Shown here: positions 18,071 through 27,324 of the stretch, one piece after another
How positions within the stretch are numbered: the stretch's first letter is position 1
Layout: each line of letters opens with the position of its first letter
Assembly: GCF_001458255.1 (NCBI RefSeq)
Contig: NZ_CYSB01000041.1
Coordinates: 186,001 to 250,000 of the forward strand
Reading direction: 5' to 3'
DNA: 64,000 bases
From: Thalassovita autumnalis
Lineage (GTDB): Bacteria; Pseudomonadota; Alphaproteobacteria; Rhodobacterales; Rhodobacteraceae
Notes under the pieces: model-generated
The model's database searches: none
Seen by the model: the letters and a program-made list of their open reading frames with translations, nothing else
Told to the model about the DNA's origin: nothing
Position numbers and translations under genes: made by a program

Positions 18071-18811
18071 TCAATCCTCGAAACAGGCGGCGCGGCCGTC
18101 CCGGCGGATTGTCTCTGCCCCGTCCAGGATCTGCGCGGCCCGGCGGCGGGTGAATTCCGCAGGTTTAGAGGCCGAGCGTGATTTGGGCGACGGCAGGATC
18201 GCCGCCAGCCGCGCGGCCTGAGTTTTGCTCAGTTCCGCCGCACCAACGCCAAAGTAATGCTGCGCAGCGGCCCCGACGCCAAAGACACCTTCGTCAAACT
18301 CAGCCACGTTCAGATAGACCTCAAGGATGCGGCGCTTGGACCAGAACAGTTCCACCACCGGGGTCAGCATCGCCTCCAGTGATTTCCGGGTCCAGGTGCG
18401 CCCATGCCAGAGAAAGGCGTTTTTCACCACCTGTTGGGTCAACGTGGAGCCGCCACGCCGCCCGCCTTCGGCCAGTGCGGCGCGGATCGCTTTGACGTCA
18501 AACCCCCAATGGGCGCAGAAATTGGCGTCTTCGGCGGCCACCACCGAACGCTGCATCGCCGGCGCGATCTGATCCATCGGCACCCATTCGCGTTTGACGG
18601 AGCCCAACCGGGATTTTTCCTGCTGAATATAAAGCGTAGTGGGCGGGGTGATCACGCTGTAGGCCGCCACCCAGAGCACCACCAGAACAGCAAACCCCAG
18701 GAACCCGCGCCAAACCCAGCGCAGCAGCTGCCGCACCTCATCCGAGAGCCAGCCAAACAGGCGTCCCCAGAACCCTTTTTTGGCCTTGCGCGATTTTCTG
18801 GCTTTCGCCAT
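18071..18811 (-). CDS. mtgA: Monofunctional peptidoglycan glycosyltransferase MtgA
   Basis: A 246-residue membrane-anchored GT51 enzyme that polymerises lipid II glycan strands. A basic N-terminus (about 1-20) precedes one transmembrane helix (about 35-58). The catalytic domain has the Glu motif VAAEDANFCAHWGFD, then GGSTLTQQVVKNAFL and KRRILEVYLNVAEFDEGVFG. All GT51 motifs are in order and no transpeptidase domain follows, which separates it from class A PBPs. It is a stand-alone minus-strand gene. Confidence 0.94.
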   Translation of the reverse strand: MAKARKSRKAKKGFWGRLFGWLSDEVRQLLRWVWRGFLGFAVLVVLWVAAYSVITPPTTLYIQQEKSRLGSVKREWVPMDQIAPAMQRSVVAAEDANFCAHWGFDVKAIRAALAEGGRRGGSTLTQQVVKNAFLWHGRTWTRKSLEAMLTPVVELFWSKRRILEVYLNVAEFDEGVFGVGAAAQHYFGVGAAELSKTQAARLAAILPSPKSRSASKPAEFTRRRAAQILDGAETIRRDGRAACFED

Positions 18812-18878
18812 GCTCGTTCATCCTCAACCAGTGATCCGCCCTTTGGCGGCCCGCTCTGCGGCGGGATTGGTCAGGATT

Positions 18879-19250
18879 TTACTTAGAACAGGACCAGACC
18901 ACCACCCGGCAATCATTACCGTGTTGCAAACAATAGCCAATGGCCGAGTTTTCGGCGCGTTCCCGCGTGTTGTCCCAGGCCCAGCCCCAGGCACCACTGG
19001 GTGAGCGCGCCATTGCGCCACAGGTGTTGTAGAAGGTCTTAATCTCAGTGCACTGGCCCTTACAGCTTTGCTGTACGGCACTATAGGCCTGCTGTTCGCT
19101 GGGATAGCTGTGGGCCCAGCCGTAGGCCCCATTGGCGGCGGAGCCAACCGCCCCCCAGCAATATTCATAACCGCAGCTGCCCGCCATTGCGGTGCTTGCG
19201 GTGATCAGGGACAGAATGGTCCCGGCGGCGAGGTCCTTCAATGATAGCAT
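18879..19250 (-). CDS. Secreted DUF4189 cysteine-rich protein
   Basis: A 123-residue protein with a Sec signal peptide (about 1-23, STAMAG cleavage). The mature part carries eight cysteines, an even number compatible with disulfides, and the GAxGWAxS / WGWAWDNTRERAE repeats typical of DUF4189 proteins. Those are small exported proteins of unknown function. It is a single gene between mtgA and gltB. Nothing in the context suggests a role. Confidence 0.82.
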   Translation of the reverse strand: MLSLKDLAAGTILSLITASTAMAGSCGYEYCWGAVGSAANGAYGWAHSYPSEQQAYSAVQQSCKGQCTEIKTFYNTCGAMARSPSGAWGWAWDNTRERAENSAIGYCLQHGNDCRVVVWSCSK

Positions 19251-19370
19251 TGTTGGCGCTCCCTTTCGCTCTCAGAGGGTAGTACGACGCAACCCGAAAC
19301 TATTTTCCAACATTTTATCAGAAATCGGCATTTTCAGGAACAACTGGCCCGCATTTGCCACCCCAAACGC

Positions 19371-19396
19371 AAAACCGGGGCCACAGGGCCCCGGCT
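19371..19396 (-). terminator. Rho-independent terminator of the gltB transcript
   Basis: On the minus strand GCCGGGGCC (19395-19387) pairs with GGCCCCGGT (19382-19374) around CTGT and is followed by TTTTG. It lies about 23 bp after the gltB stop. Confidence 0.85.
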
Positions 19397-19418
19397 TCTG
19401 GTTTCGCTCTGGATCAGC

Positions 19419-22400
19419 TTATTCAGCCGGCACAGCGGTGTCTTCGACCGTCAGCGGATGCGGGATGTGGACCAGCATCTCTTTCGGGCAAACCTGGGTG
19501 AAGTTCTTCACCTCCGTGTCCCAATGCTGCAGGATCCGCGCGGCTTTCTGGCTGCCGGTTTCCGCAAGATGCTGCTCAACCAGCGCTTTCAGCTGCTCTT
19601 CCCAATGGGCCACAGTCACCGGGCAGGTCACCAGGGTTTCCATGTTCATCAGCTCTTCGACCTTGCCTTCGGGGTCATAGAGGTAGGCCATGCCACCGGT
19701 CATCCCGGCGCCAAAGTTTGCCCCAATGGAGCCAAGGATCACCGCCACACCGCCGGTCATATATTCACAACCGTTGCTGCCGCAGCCTTCGATCACCACT
19801 TTCGCGCCCGAGTTCCGGACCGCAAAACGCTCACCTGCGCGACCAGCGGCAAAGAGGTAGCCGTCGGTTGCACCATAAAGAACGGTGTTGCCGATGATGG
19901 TGTTTTCAGCCGCAACCAGCGGGCTGGCCATCGGCGGACGCACCACGATGGTCCCGCCCGACAGGCCCTTACCCACATAGTCATTGGCATCGCCAGACAC
20001 TTCCAGTTTCAGGCCCGGGGCGGCAAAGGCGCCCAGCGCCTGACCGGCCGAACCTGTCAGTTTGACCGTCAGGTGATCGGACTGCAGCGCGTTGCGCATG
20101 CCGAAGTTCTTGACGATGTGGCTGGAGGTGCGGGTGCCCACGGTCCGGTGCGTGTTCTGCACCGCATAGGACAGCTGCATCTTTTCACCATCTTCCAGGA
20201 AGCGGCGTGCATCACGCACGATTTCGGCGTCCAGTGTGTCAGGCACCGCGTTGCGGTCCTTGTCACGGTTATAGACGATCTCATGCGCACCATCGACGGT
20301 GATCAACAGCGGGTTGAGGTCAAGATCATCCAGATGGGCAGACCCACGGCTGACCTGGCTCAGCAGATCGGCACGGCCGATCACCTCATCAATGCTGCGC
20401 GCACCGATGGAGGCGAGGATTTCGCGAACTTCCTGTGCATAGAAGGTGATCAGGTTCACCACCTTGTCAGCATTGCCGGTGAACTTGCCACGCAGCGCCT
20501 CATCCTGGGTACAGACGCCCACCGGACAGGTGTTCGACTGACACTGACGCACCATGATACAGCCCATTGCGATCAGCGCAGCGGTGCCGATGCCGTATTC
20601 CTCGGCGCCCATCATGGCGGCGATCACAATGTCACGACCGGTGCGCAGACCACCGTCGGTCCGCAGGGTCACGCGATCCCGCAAGTTGTTCATTGCCAGA
20701 ACCTGATGCGCCTCGGTCAGGCCCATCTCCCATGGCAGACCCGCGTATTTGATCGAGGTTGCAGGCGAGGCCCCGGTGCCGCCGTTGTGCCCCGAAATCA
20801 GGATCACGTCGGCTTCGGCTTTGGCCACACCGGCCGCGATGGTGCCAACACCAGAGGCGGCCACCAGTTTCACGGTCACTTTACAGCGCGGGTTGATCTG
20901 CTTCAGGTCGTAGATCAGCTGTGCCAGATCCTCGATCGAGTAGATGTCGTGGTGCGGCGGCGGCGAAATCAGGGTCACCCCTTTGGTCGAGTGACGCAGA
21001 CGCGCAATCAGGTCGGTAACCTTCATGCCCGGCAGCTGACCACCTTCACCCGGTTTTGCACCCTGAGCGACCTTGATCTCCAGTTCTTCACACTGGTTCA
21101 GGTATTCGGCGGTCACGCCGAACCGGCCCGATGCCACCTGTTTGATCTTGGCCGACGGGTTGTCACCGTTCGGTTCCGGCACGAAGTGTGCGGGATCTTC
21201 ACCGCCCTCACCCGAATCCGACTTGGCACCGATGCGGTTCATCGCGACGTTCAGCGTTTTATGTGCCTCAGGGCTCAGCGCGCCCAGCGACATGCCCGGG
21301 GTGACGAAGCGTTTGCGGATCGCGGTGATGCTTTCCACTTCTTCAATCGGGATCGCAGTGCCCAGCGGTTTGAACGCCAGGAGATCACGCAGATGGATCG
21401 GCGGCATCGACTGCATCTTGGCCGAATACTGTTTCCACAGCTCAAACGAGGCGCGATTACAGGCGGTTTGCAGGATGTGCATCGACTGCGCTTCCCAGGC
21501 GTGGGTTTCGCCCGATTTACGCGCCTTGTAGAAACCACCAATGGGCAGCACATCACGGCCACCGCCCCAACCTTGGGCGTGCACCTCTTCAACCTTTTTC
21601 TGAATACCGGAGACACCGATACCGGAAATCCGGCTGGTCATGCCGGGGAAGAATTCGGCACACATCGCGCGGCTGAGGCCAACCGCCTCAAAATTCAGAC
21701 CACCACGGTAGGAGGAAATCACCGAAATCCCCATCTTGGCCATGATTTTCAGCAGGCCCTGATCGATGGCGTCACGGTAGCGTTTCACCGCTTCCGTCAG
21801 GGTGCAATCCAGCAGGTCGCGTTCGATGCGATCGGCCAGCGAATCTTCGGCCAGATAGGCGTTCACAACGGTGGCACCGCAGCCGATCAGAACGGCGAAG
21901 TAATGCGGATCCACACATTCAGCCGACCGTACGTTCAGCGAACAGAAGGTGCGCAGACCTTTGCGGGTCAGATGGCTATGCACGGCCGAGGTCGCAAGGA
22001 TCATCGGCATCGCCACCTTATCCTCACCCTGATACTCATCCGTCAGAACGATGTGACCGGCGCCGGACCGCACGGCATCTTCGGCCTCACCGCGAATCCG
22101 CTCCAGCGCGACATGCAGCGCCGTGTCGTCACCACCTGCCGGGAAGGTACAGTCAATCTCAACCAGTTCGGCGTTGAACTGGCGCACCAGCTCATCCCAC
22201 TGGGCGTTGCCCACAAAGGGGCTTTCCAGAACCAGAATTTCGGTCTGGGCGCTGCTTTCGTCCAGCACGTTCTTGAGGTTACCAAACCGGGTTTTCAGCG
22301 ACATCACGCGGTATTCCCGAAGTGAGTCGATCGGCGGGTTGGTCACCTGGCTAAAGTTCTGGCGGAAGAAGTGGCTCAGCGGACGGTATTTGTTCGACAG

Positions 22401-23954
22401 AACCGCCGACGGGGTGTCATCCCCCATCGAGGCCAGCGCCTCTTTGCCATCTTCGGCCATCGGGGCCAGGATCTGTTCCAGCTCTTCAATGCTGTAGCCG
22501 GCGGCGATCTGACGCTTGCGCAGTTCGGCGCCGGTGAACATCGGCTTTTCGCTCAGACCAGTCAGGGCCTCTTCGAGGTCGGTGATCTTGCCAACCCAGT
22601 CACCAAAGGGCTGCGCCGCGGCCAGTTTGTCCTTGATCGCAGTGTCATGGTAGAGCTTGCCCTCTTCCATATCTACAGCCAGCAGCTGACCCGGGCCCAA
22701 CGCGCCTTTTTCTTTCACGCTGGATTCATCGGTCGGGACCATGCCCGCCTCGGAACCCGCGATCAGCAGATCGTCACCGGTCACAACATAACGCATCGGG
22801 CGCAGACCGTTACGGTCCAGACCGGCACAAACCCAGCGGCCATCGGTCATTGCCAGCGCGGCGGGACCATCCCAGGGTTCCATCACTGAGTTGCAGTAGG
22901 AATACATATCGCGCCAGGCCTGCGGCAGTTCCTGTGCCTGTTTGGACCAGGATTCCGGCACCAGCATGGTCTTCGCCATCGGCGCGTTGCGGCCGGCACG
23001 AACCAGAACCTCAAACACCGAATCCAGCGCTGCCGAGTCGGACGAGCCTGCCGGGATGATCGGCTTGATGTCTTCGGCCAGATCACCAAAGGCGCCCGAG
23101 GCCATGCGGATCTCATGGCTCTTCATCCAGTTGACGTTGCCTTTCAGCGTGTTGATCTCACCGTTGTGGGCCAACATGCGGAACGGCTGGGCCAGCCACC
23201 ATTCAGGGAAGGTGTTGGTGGAATAACGCTGGTGATAGATCGCAAAGGCGCTTTCAAAACGCTCATCCTTCAGGTCGGGATAGAAATCCGCCACCTGTTC
23301 AGCCAGCATCATGCCTTTGTAGATGATCGAACGGCAAGACAGCGAACACAGGTACATGCCGTTGATGCCCGCAGCGGCTGCGGCTTTTTCGATCCGGCGA
23401 CGGATCACATAAAGCTCCCGCTCAAACTCTTCTTCGCTGATGTCCTTAGCGTTGGAGATCAGGATCTGTTCAATCTCAGGACGGGTGGCGTTGGCCTTAT
23501 CGCCCAAGCAGGACACATCCACCGGCACATGACGCCAGCCGTAGATGTAATGCCCCATGCGCAGCACTTCGCTTTCCACGATAGTCCGGCATTTTTCCTG
23601 CGCGCCGAAATCGGTACGCGGCAGGAAGACCTGACCAACCGCGATCAGCTTGCTCTCATCCGGCTCATGGCCGGTGCGCTGGATCTGGTCATAGAAGAAC
23701 GGCACCGGGATCTGCACGTGAATGCCCGCGCCGTCACCAGTTTTGCCGTCCGCGTCCACAGCACCACGGTGCCAGATCGCTTTCAGCGCGGTGATGCCAG
23801 ATTCCACGACCTTCCGGCTGGGTTTACCATCCAGAGAGACCACCAAACCGACACCGCAGGACGAGTGTTCAAACTCGTCACGATACATGCCGTTCTCTTG
23901 CATGAAGGCACGCAGGGCCTCTTGCTGGGGGGCGTAATTTTCAAGGTTTTTCAT
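19419..23954 (-). CDS. gltB: Glutamate synthase (NADPH) large subunit GltB
   Basis: A 1511-residue enzyme making two glutamates from glutamine and 2-oxoglutarate. The class II glutamine amidotransferase domain begins at Cys33 (HSSCGVGLVV) after a short propeptide. The central and FMN-binding domains follow (about 470-1230), with the 3Fe-4S cysteines in GCIMVRQCQSNTCPVGVC near 1132-1149. A C-terminal GXGXG beta-helix spans about 1270-1460. Full length. The gene for an alpha/beta hydrolase overlaps its start by 4 bp, and gltD lies upstream of that on the same strand. Confidence 0.97.
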   Translation of the reverse strand: MKNLENYAPQQEALRAFMQENGMYRDEFEHSSCGVGLVVSLDGKPSRKVVESGITALKAIWHRGAVDADGKTGDGAGIHVQIPVPFFYDQIQRTGHEPDESKLIAVGQVFLPRTDFGAQEKCRTIVESEVLRMGHYIYGWRHVPVDVSCLGDKANATRPEIEQILISNAKDISEEEFERELYVIRRRIEKAAAAAGINGMYLCSLSCRSIIYKGMMLAEQVADFYPDLKDERFESAFAIYHQRYSTNTFPEWWLAQPFRMLAHNGEINTLKGNVNWMKSHEIRMASGAFGDLAEDIKPIIPAGSSDSAALDSVFEVLVRAGRNAPMAKTMLVPESWSKQAQELPQAWRDMYSYCNSVMEPWDGPAALAMTDGRWVCAGLDRNGLRPMRYVVTGDDLLIAGSEAGMVPTDESSVKEKGALGPGQLLAVDMEEGKLYHDTAIKDKLAAAQPFGDWVGKITDLEEALTGLSEKPMFTGAELRKRQIAAGYSIEELEQILAPMAEDGKEALASMGDDTPSAVLSNKYRPLSHFFRQNFSQVTNPPIDSLREYRVMSLKTRFGNLKNVLDESSAQTEILVLESPFVGNAQWDELVRQFNAELVEIDCTFPAGGDDTALHVALERIRGEAEDAVRSGAGHIVLTDEYQGEDKVAMPMILATSAVHSHLTRKGLRTFCSLNVRSAECVDPHYFAVLIGCGATVVNAYLAEDSLADRIERDLLDCTLTEAVKRYRDAIDQGLLKIMAKMGISVISSYRGGLNFEAVGLSRAMCAEFFPGMTSRISGIGVSGIQKKVEEVHAQGWGGGRDVLPIGGFYKARKSGETHAWEAQSMHILQTACNRASFELWKQYSAKMQSMPPIHLRDLLAFKPLGTAIPIEEVESITAIRKRFVTPGMSLGALSPEAHKTLNVAMNRIGAKSDSGEGGEDPAHFVPEPNGDNPSAKIKQVASGRFGVTAEYLNQCEELEIKVAQGAKPGEGGQLPGMKVTDLIARLRHSTKGVTLISPPPHHDIYSIEDLAQLIYDLKQINPRCKVTVKLVAASGVGTIAAGVAKAEADVILISGHNGGTGASPATSIKYAGLPWEMGLTEAHQVLAMNNLRDRVTLRTDGGLRTGRDIVIAAMMGAEEYGIGTAALIAMGCIMVRQCQSNTCPVGVCTQDEALRGKFTGNADKVVNLITFYAQEVREILASIGARSIDEVIGRADLLSQVSRGSAHLDDLDLNPLLITVDGAHEIVYNRDKDRNAVPDTLDAEIVRDARRFLEDGEKMQLSYAVQNTHRTVGTRTSSHIVKNFGMRNALQSDHLTVKLTGSAGQALGAFAAPGLKLEVSGDANDYVGKGLSGGTIVVRPPMASPLVAAENTIIGNTVLYGATDGYLFAAGRAGERFAVRNSGAKVVIEGCGSNGCEYMTGGVAVILGSIGANFGAGMTGGMAYLYDPEGKVEELMNMETLVTCPVTVAHWEEQLKALVEQHLAETGSQKAARILQHWDTEVKNFTQVCPKEMLVHIPHPLTVEDTAVPAE

Positions 23955-24730
23955 GATGATACCTCTGATGAGGGCGCAAGCGCCGGGTATTTATTCATAT
24001 CGCGCCGTACGGCGCCCATTTTCTCGGCCATCAACAGGCGAACCTGTTTGACCCTATTGTCAAAGCTCAGCTGGATAATCTGATCCATGATGCCGAACCG
24101 TTTCATGCGCTGCGGTACGTTGTGCACCGTCTTTGGCATGATCATGTGATAAAGCGACGGAAACTTCGGGAACCGGTCCCGCTGGGGCCGTTCGCGCCCG
24201 TGGCTGCCGTGGAAGACGTGATAGGTGGTCTCCTCGGTCAGGTAATCGCTGAGGTCGCGGATGCGATGGTCAGCGATGCGGTCGCGATAGTCGCGCCAGC
24301 GCGGATCGTCATCGGCCACCTCAGGATGAACCGAAAACTGCGGCGCCAGACCCACTGCCGATTTGATCGGCAGGAACTTGGCGATCAACAGCGCTGAATA
24401 GCCCCCCATGGAATGGCCCAGGGTCACAATCTCCTGCGCATCCACCTCACGGGCGAACAGGCTGACATGTTCAACGATCTGTTCGATCAGCTCAGACCCG
24501 TTCAGCCAGGTGCGTTTGGGATCGATGATGAACAACACATTGTCCCGCCCATTGGCGGTGGCCGTGCGGGCAAATTCGATCCCCGGCACCTGATCCGGCT
24601 CAACCCCGATACCCGTGAAACACAGCACCAGACGATCCGACGCGCCACGATGCGCATGGATGATCAGGTCATCCTGCGTCACATGGGGCGTGATCAATAG
24701 ATCCTGCGAGGCTGCGGGCGTGGCGTTCAC
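23951..24730 (-). CDS. Alpha/beta hydrolase lying between gltD and gltB
   Basis: A 259-residue protein. The GTG at 24730 is chosen because GAAGGAGC stands just upstream; a longer ATG start would overlap the gltD end. The fold shows the nucleophile elbow GHSMGG with Ser at about residue 108 and an acid/His pair likely in the C-terminal half (YHVFHGSHGRERP). The GXSXG motif and the segment RTWLNGSELIEQIVEHV are typical of small esterase-like hydrolases; no substrate is evident. Its tight insertion between the two glutamate synthase genes predicts co-transcription. Confidence 0.75.
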   Translation of the reverse strand: MNATPAASQDLLITPHVTQDDLIIHAHRGASDRLVLCFTGIGVEPDQVPGIEFARTATANGRDNVLFIIDPKRTWLNGSELIEQIVEHVSLFAREVDAQEIVTLGHSMGGYSALLIAKFLPIKSAVGLAPQFSVHPEVADDDPRWRDYRDRIADHRIRDLSDYLTEETTYHVFHGSHGRERPQRDRFPKFPSLYHMIMPKTVHNVPQRMKRFGIMDQIIQLSFDNRVKQVRLLMAEKMGAVRRDMNKYPALAPSSEVSS

Positions 24731-24791
24731 CGTGGCTCCTTCGGGTTTGATGTTTGGAAAGCCCCGCCAGCCTGTGCCGGGGCCGTGAGTT

Positions 24792-26231
24792 TTACTCTGC
24801 CGCGACGCTTTGCGCGTCATTCAGGTAATCGAGGATCGCTTCGGCGCTGTCGCGGCCGTCTTTGATCGCCCAGACCACCAGCGAGGCACCACGCACGATG
24901 TCACCTACGGCATAAACACCGTCCAGCGCGGTCTTACCGGTGGTGAACTCGGCTTTGATGGTGCCCCAGCGGGTCACTTCCAGACCGTCGGTGTTCCAGA
25001 GTTTCGGCAGATCCTCCGGCTCAAAGCCCAGCGCCTTGATGACCAGATCGGCCTCTTCAACGTAATCTGCGCCTTCGATCACCTCCGGGGCCTGACGACC
25101 CGAGGCATCCGGTGCGCCCAGACGCATCTTCTGCACCATCACACCGTTGACCTTTCCATCAGCTTCGGTGAAGCCCTTCGGCGCGGCCAGCCAAACAAAT
25201 TCAACACCTTCTTCTTCGGCGTTCTGCACCTCACGCTGCGACCCGGGCATGTTAGCACGGTCACGACGGTAGAGGCATTTGACCGAGGTCGCACCCTGAC
25301 GGATCGCGGTGCGCACACAGTCCATCGCGGTGTCACCGCCGCCGATGACCACAACCTTTTTGCCGGCCGCGTTCATGGTGCCGTCATTGTATTCGGCCAC
25401 ATCATCGCCAAAGCTCAGCTTGTTCGAAACGGTCAGATAGTCGATCGCACGCTCAATGCCGGTTGCGGTGGAACCGGGGCCGGACAGATCACGGGTTTTG
25501 TACACACCAGTGGCAATCAACACGGCGTCATGCTTGCCGCGGATCGCGTCAAAGCTGATGTCTTCGCCCACATTGCAGTTCAGCACAAACTCAACGCCGG
25601 ATTTTTCCAGCTGTTCGATCCGGCGCATCACCACGTCTTTTTCCAGCTTGAAGCCCGGAATACCGTAGGTCAGCAGACCACCGGCGCGGTCATAACGGTC
25701 ATAGATGGTGACCTGCACACCCTGACGGCGCAGAATGTCCGCAGCGGCCATGCCGCCCGGACCGGCACCGATGATGCCTACCGACTGATCCCGCTCTGCG
25801 GTGGGCACGATGGGTTTCACCCAGCCGTTTTCCCATGCGGTGTCGGTGATGTATTTTTCAACCGAACCGATGGTCACGGTACCGTGGCCCGACTGTTCGA
25901 TCACACAGTTGCCTTCACACAGGCGGTCCTGCGGACAGATGCGGCCACAGATTTCCGGGAAGGAGTTGGTCGCTTGGCTGATCTGATAAGCCTCTTCCAG
26001 ACGACCGGTGGCGGTCATGTTCAGCCAATCGGGAATGTTGTTGTGCAGCGGGCAATGCGACTGACAATAGGGCACACCACATTGGCTGCAGCGGCTGGCC
26101 TGCTCTTCAGCTTTGGCCTTTGCATATTCTGCATAGATCTCGTTGAAGTCTTTGTTACGCTCTTGCGCGTCACGCTTTTCGGGCATGTCACGGTCAACGG
26201 TCACAAATTTCAGCATCGGTTGCTTGGCCAC
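24792..26231 (-). CDS. gltD: Glutamate synthase small subunit GltD
   Basis: A 479-residue NADPH:acceptor subunit passing electrons to GltB. N-terminal cysteine clusters (CSQCGVPYCQSHCP near residue 43, ICPQDRLCEGNC near 100) bind 4Fe-4S centres. The FAD site GAGPGGMAAADILRRQG is near 153-170, and the NADPH site GGGDTAMDCVRTAIRQG near 297-313. The gene is first of the unit gltD, hydrolase, gltB on the minus strand; the upstream region of about 220 bp is shared with divergent uppP. Confidence 0.96.
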   Translation of the reverse strand: MAKQPMLKFVTVDRDMPEKRDAQERNKDFNEIYAEYAKAKAEEQASRCSQCGVPYCQSHCPLHNNIPDWLNMTATGRLEEAYQISQATNSFPEICGRICPQDRLCEGNCVIEQSGHGTVTIGSVEKYITDTAWENGWVKPIVPTAERDQSVGIIGAGPGGMAAADILRRQGVQVTIYDRYDRAGGLLTYGIPGFKLEKDVVMRRIEQLEKSGVEFVLNCNVGEDISFDAIRGKHDAVLIATGVYKTRDLSGPGSTATGIERAIDYLTVSNKLSFGDDVAEYNDGTMNAAGKKVVVIGGGDTAMDCVRTAIRQGATSVKCLYRRDRANMPGSQREVQNAEEEGVEFVWLAAPKGFTEADGKVNGVMVQKMRLGAPDASGRQAPEVIEGADYVEEADLVIKALGFEPEDLPKLWNTDGLEVTRWGTIKAEFTTGKTALDGVYAVGDIVRGASLVVWAIKDGRDSAEAILDYLNDAQSVAAE

Positions 26232-26454
26232 GGCGCTGCCTTTCTGAACAAATTCGAGTGTCTGTGCCTTTTACGGCAGCAGAAAATCAAATAAAAGTCA
26301 GAACTACTTACCTAAATGAGGGAAATTCGCGCTGCACAGCAGAATAATCCGCTCTTTCTGTCCAAATTTAGGACCGATTCGGACACTTAATATTTCTTCT
26401 GCCGTAAACTCAATAAGTTATACAGTGACAAACATCGCATTTTGAAAGCACCAC

Positions 26455-27261
26455 ATGCCGCTTCTTTATTTGATAATTTTGGCACTTATTCAGGGCGTTA
26501 CCGAATTTCTGCCGATTTCCTCCTCCGGCCACCTGATTCTGCTGCCGAATCTCAGCGGTCAGGCGGACCAGGGGCAAGTGATCGATGTGGCCGCGCATGT
26601 CGGCACCTTGGCGGCGGTTGTCATCTACTTCTGGCGCGATGTGCGGGTGGGCCTGGCGGGCGTGCCCCGCATGCTGACCGGGCGGATAGACACGCCGGGC
26701 AGCCGGCTGGCCTTCCTGTTGATGATCGCAACGATTCCCGTCGTCCTCTTCGGGTTGTTTCTGGCGCTGACCGGGCTGGACGACAAGATGCGGTCAATCA
26801 CAGTGATCGGCTGGACCATGTTGGGATTTGGCCTGCTGCTCTACTTTGCTGACCAGAAAGGCGATGAGGGTAAGATGAGCGGTGACTGGACCGCCCGCGA
26901 TGCGATCTGGATGGGGCTGGCGCAGATGCTGGCGCTTATACCGGGCACCTCCCGGTCAGGCATCACGATCACTGCCGGACGCTGGTTGGGATATGACCGC
27001 CACGGTGCTGCAAAACTATCCATGTTGATGTCGATCCCGACGATTTTTGCCTCAGGCAGCTTTCTGGCCATCAAAGTCGCGGCAGAGGCCGACATGCAGG
27101 CCGCGCGGGACGGTGCGATAGTTGCCGGACTGTCCTTTGTTGCGGCGCTCTTGGCGCTGGTCCTGATGATGCGCCTGCTGCGGACCGTCAGCTTCACCCC
27201 TTATGTAATCTACCGTATTGTGCTGGGCAGCGTGCTGCTGTGGATTGGCTACACGCAGTAA
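26455..27261 (+). CDS. uppP: Undecaprenyl-diphosphatase UppP (BacA)
   Basis: A 268-residue polytopic membrane enzyme that recycles undecaprenyl diphosphate to the phosphate carrier for peptidoglycan and O-antigen synthesis; extra copies give bacitracin tolerance. The two hallmark loops are intact: EFLPISSSGHLIL near residues 17-30 and PGTSRSGITITAG near 163-175, with the catalytic Glu, Ser and Arg. About eight membrane segments. It is divergent from gltD and converges on the NDUFA9-like gene. Confidence 0.95.
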   Translation: MPLLYLIILALIQGVTEFLPISSSGHLILLPNLSGQADQGQVIDVAAHVGTLAAVVIYFWRDVRVGLAGVPRMLTGRIDTPGSRLAFLLMIATIPVVLFGLFLALTGLDDKMRSITVIGWTMLGFGLLLYFADQKGDEGKMSGDWTARDAIWMGLAQMLALIPGTSRSGITITAGRWLGYDRHGAAKLSMLMSIPTIFASGSFLAIKVAAEADMQAARDGAIVAGLSFVAALLALVLMMRLLRTVSFTPYVIYRIVLGSVLLWIGYTQ

Positions 27262-27274
27262 CATCGCCAACACC

Positions 27275-27302
27275 AAAAAGGGCGCGCCTAAGGCACGCCC
27301 TT
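27275..27302 (-). terminator. Terminator between uppP and the convergent NDUFA9-like gene
   Basis: GGGCGTGCC pairs with GGCGCGCCC across TTA on the minus strand and is followed by TTTTTGG, so it best serves the minus-strand gene ending at 27325. On the plus strand it lacks a T run but could still slow uppP read-through. Confidence 0.75.
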
Positions 27303-27324
27303 CACCAACCTTATTCAGACAAAA

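Noticed and set aside
19458-22325. A 955-codon open frame on the plus strand opposite gltB
   Set aside because: It is the antisense shadow of a fully conserved gltB, has a His/Arg-rich composition and no domain.
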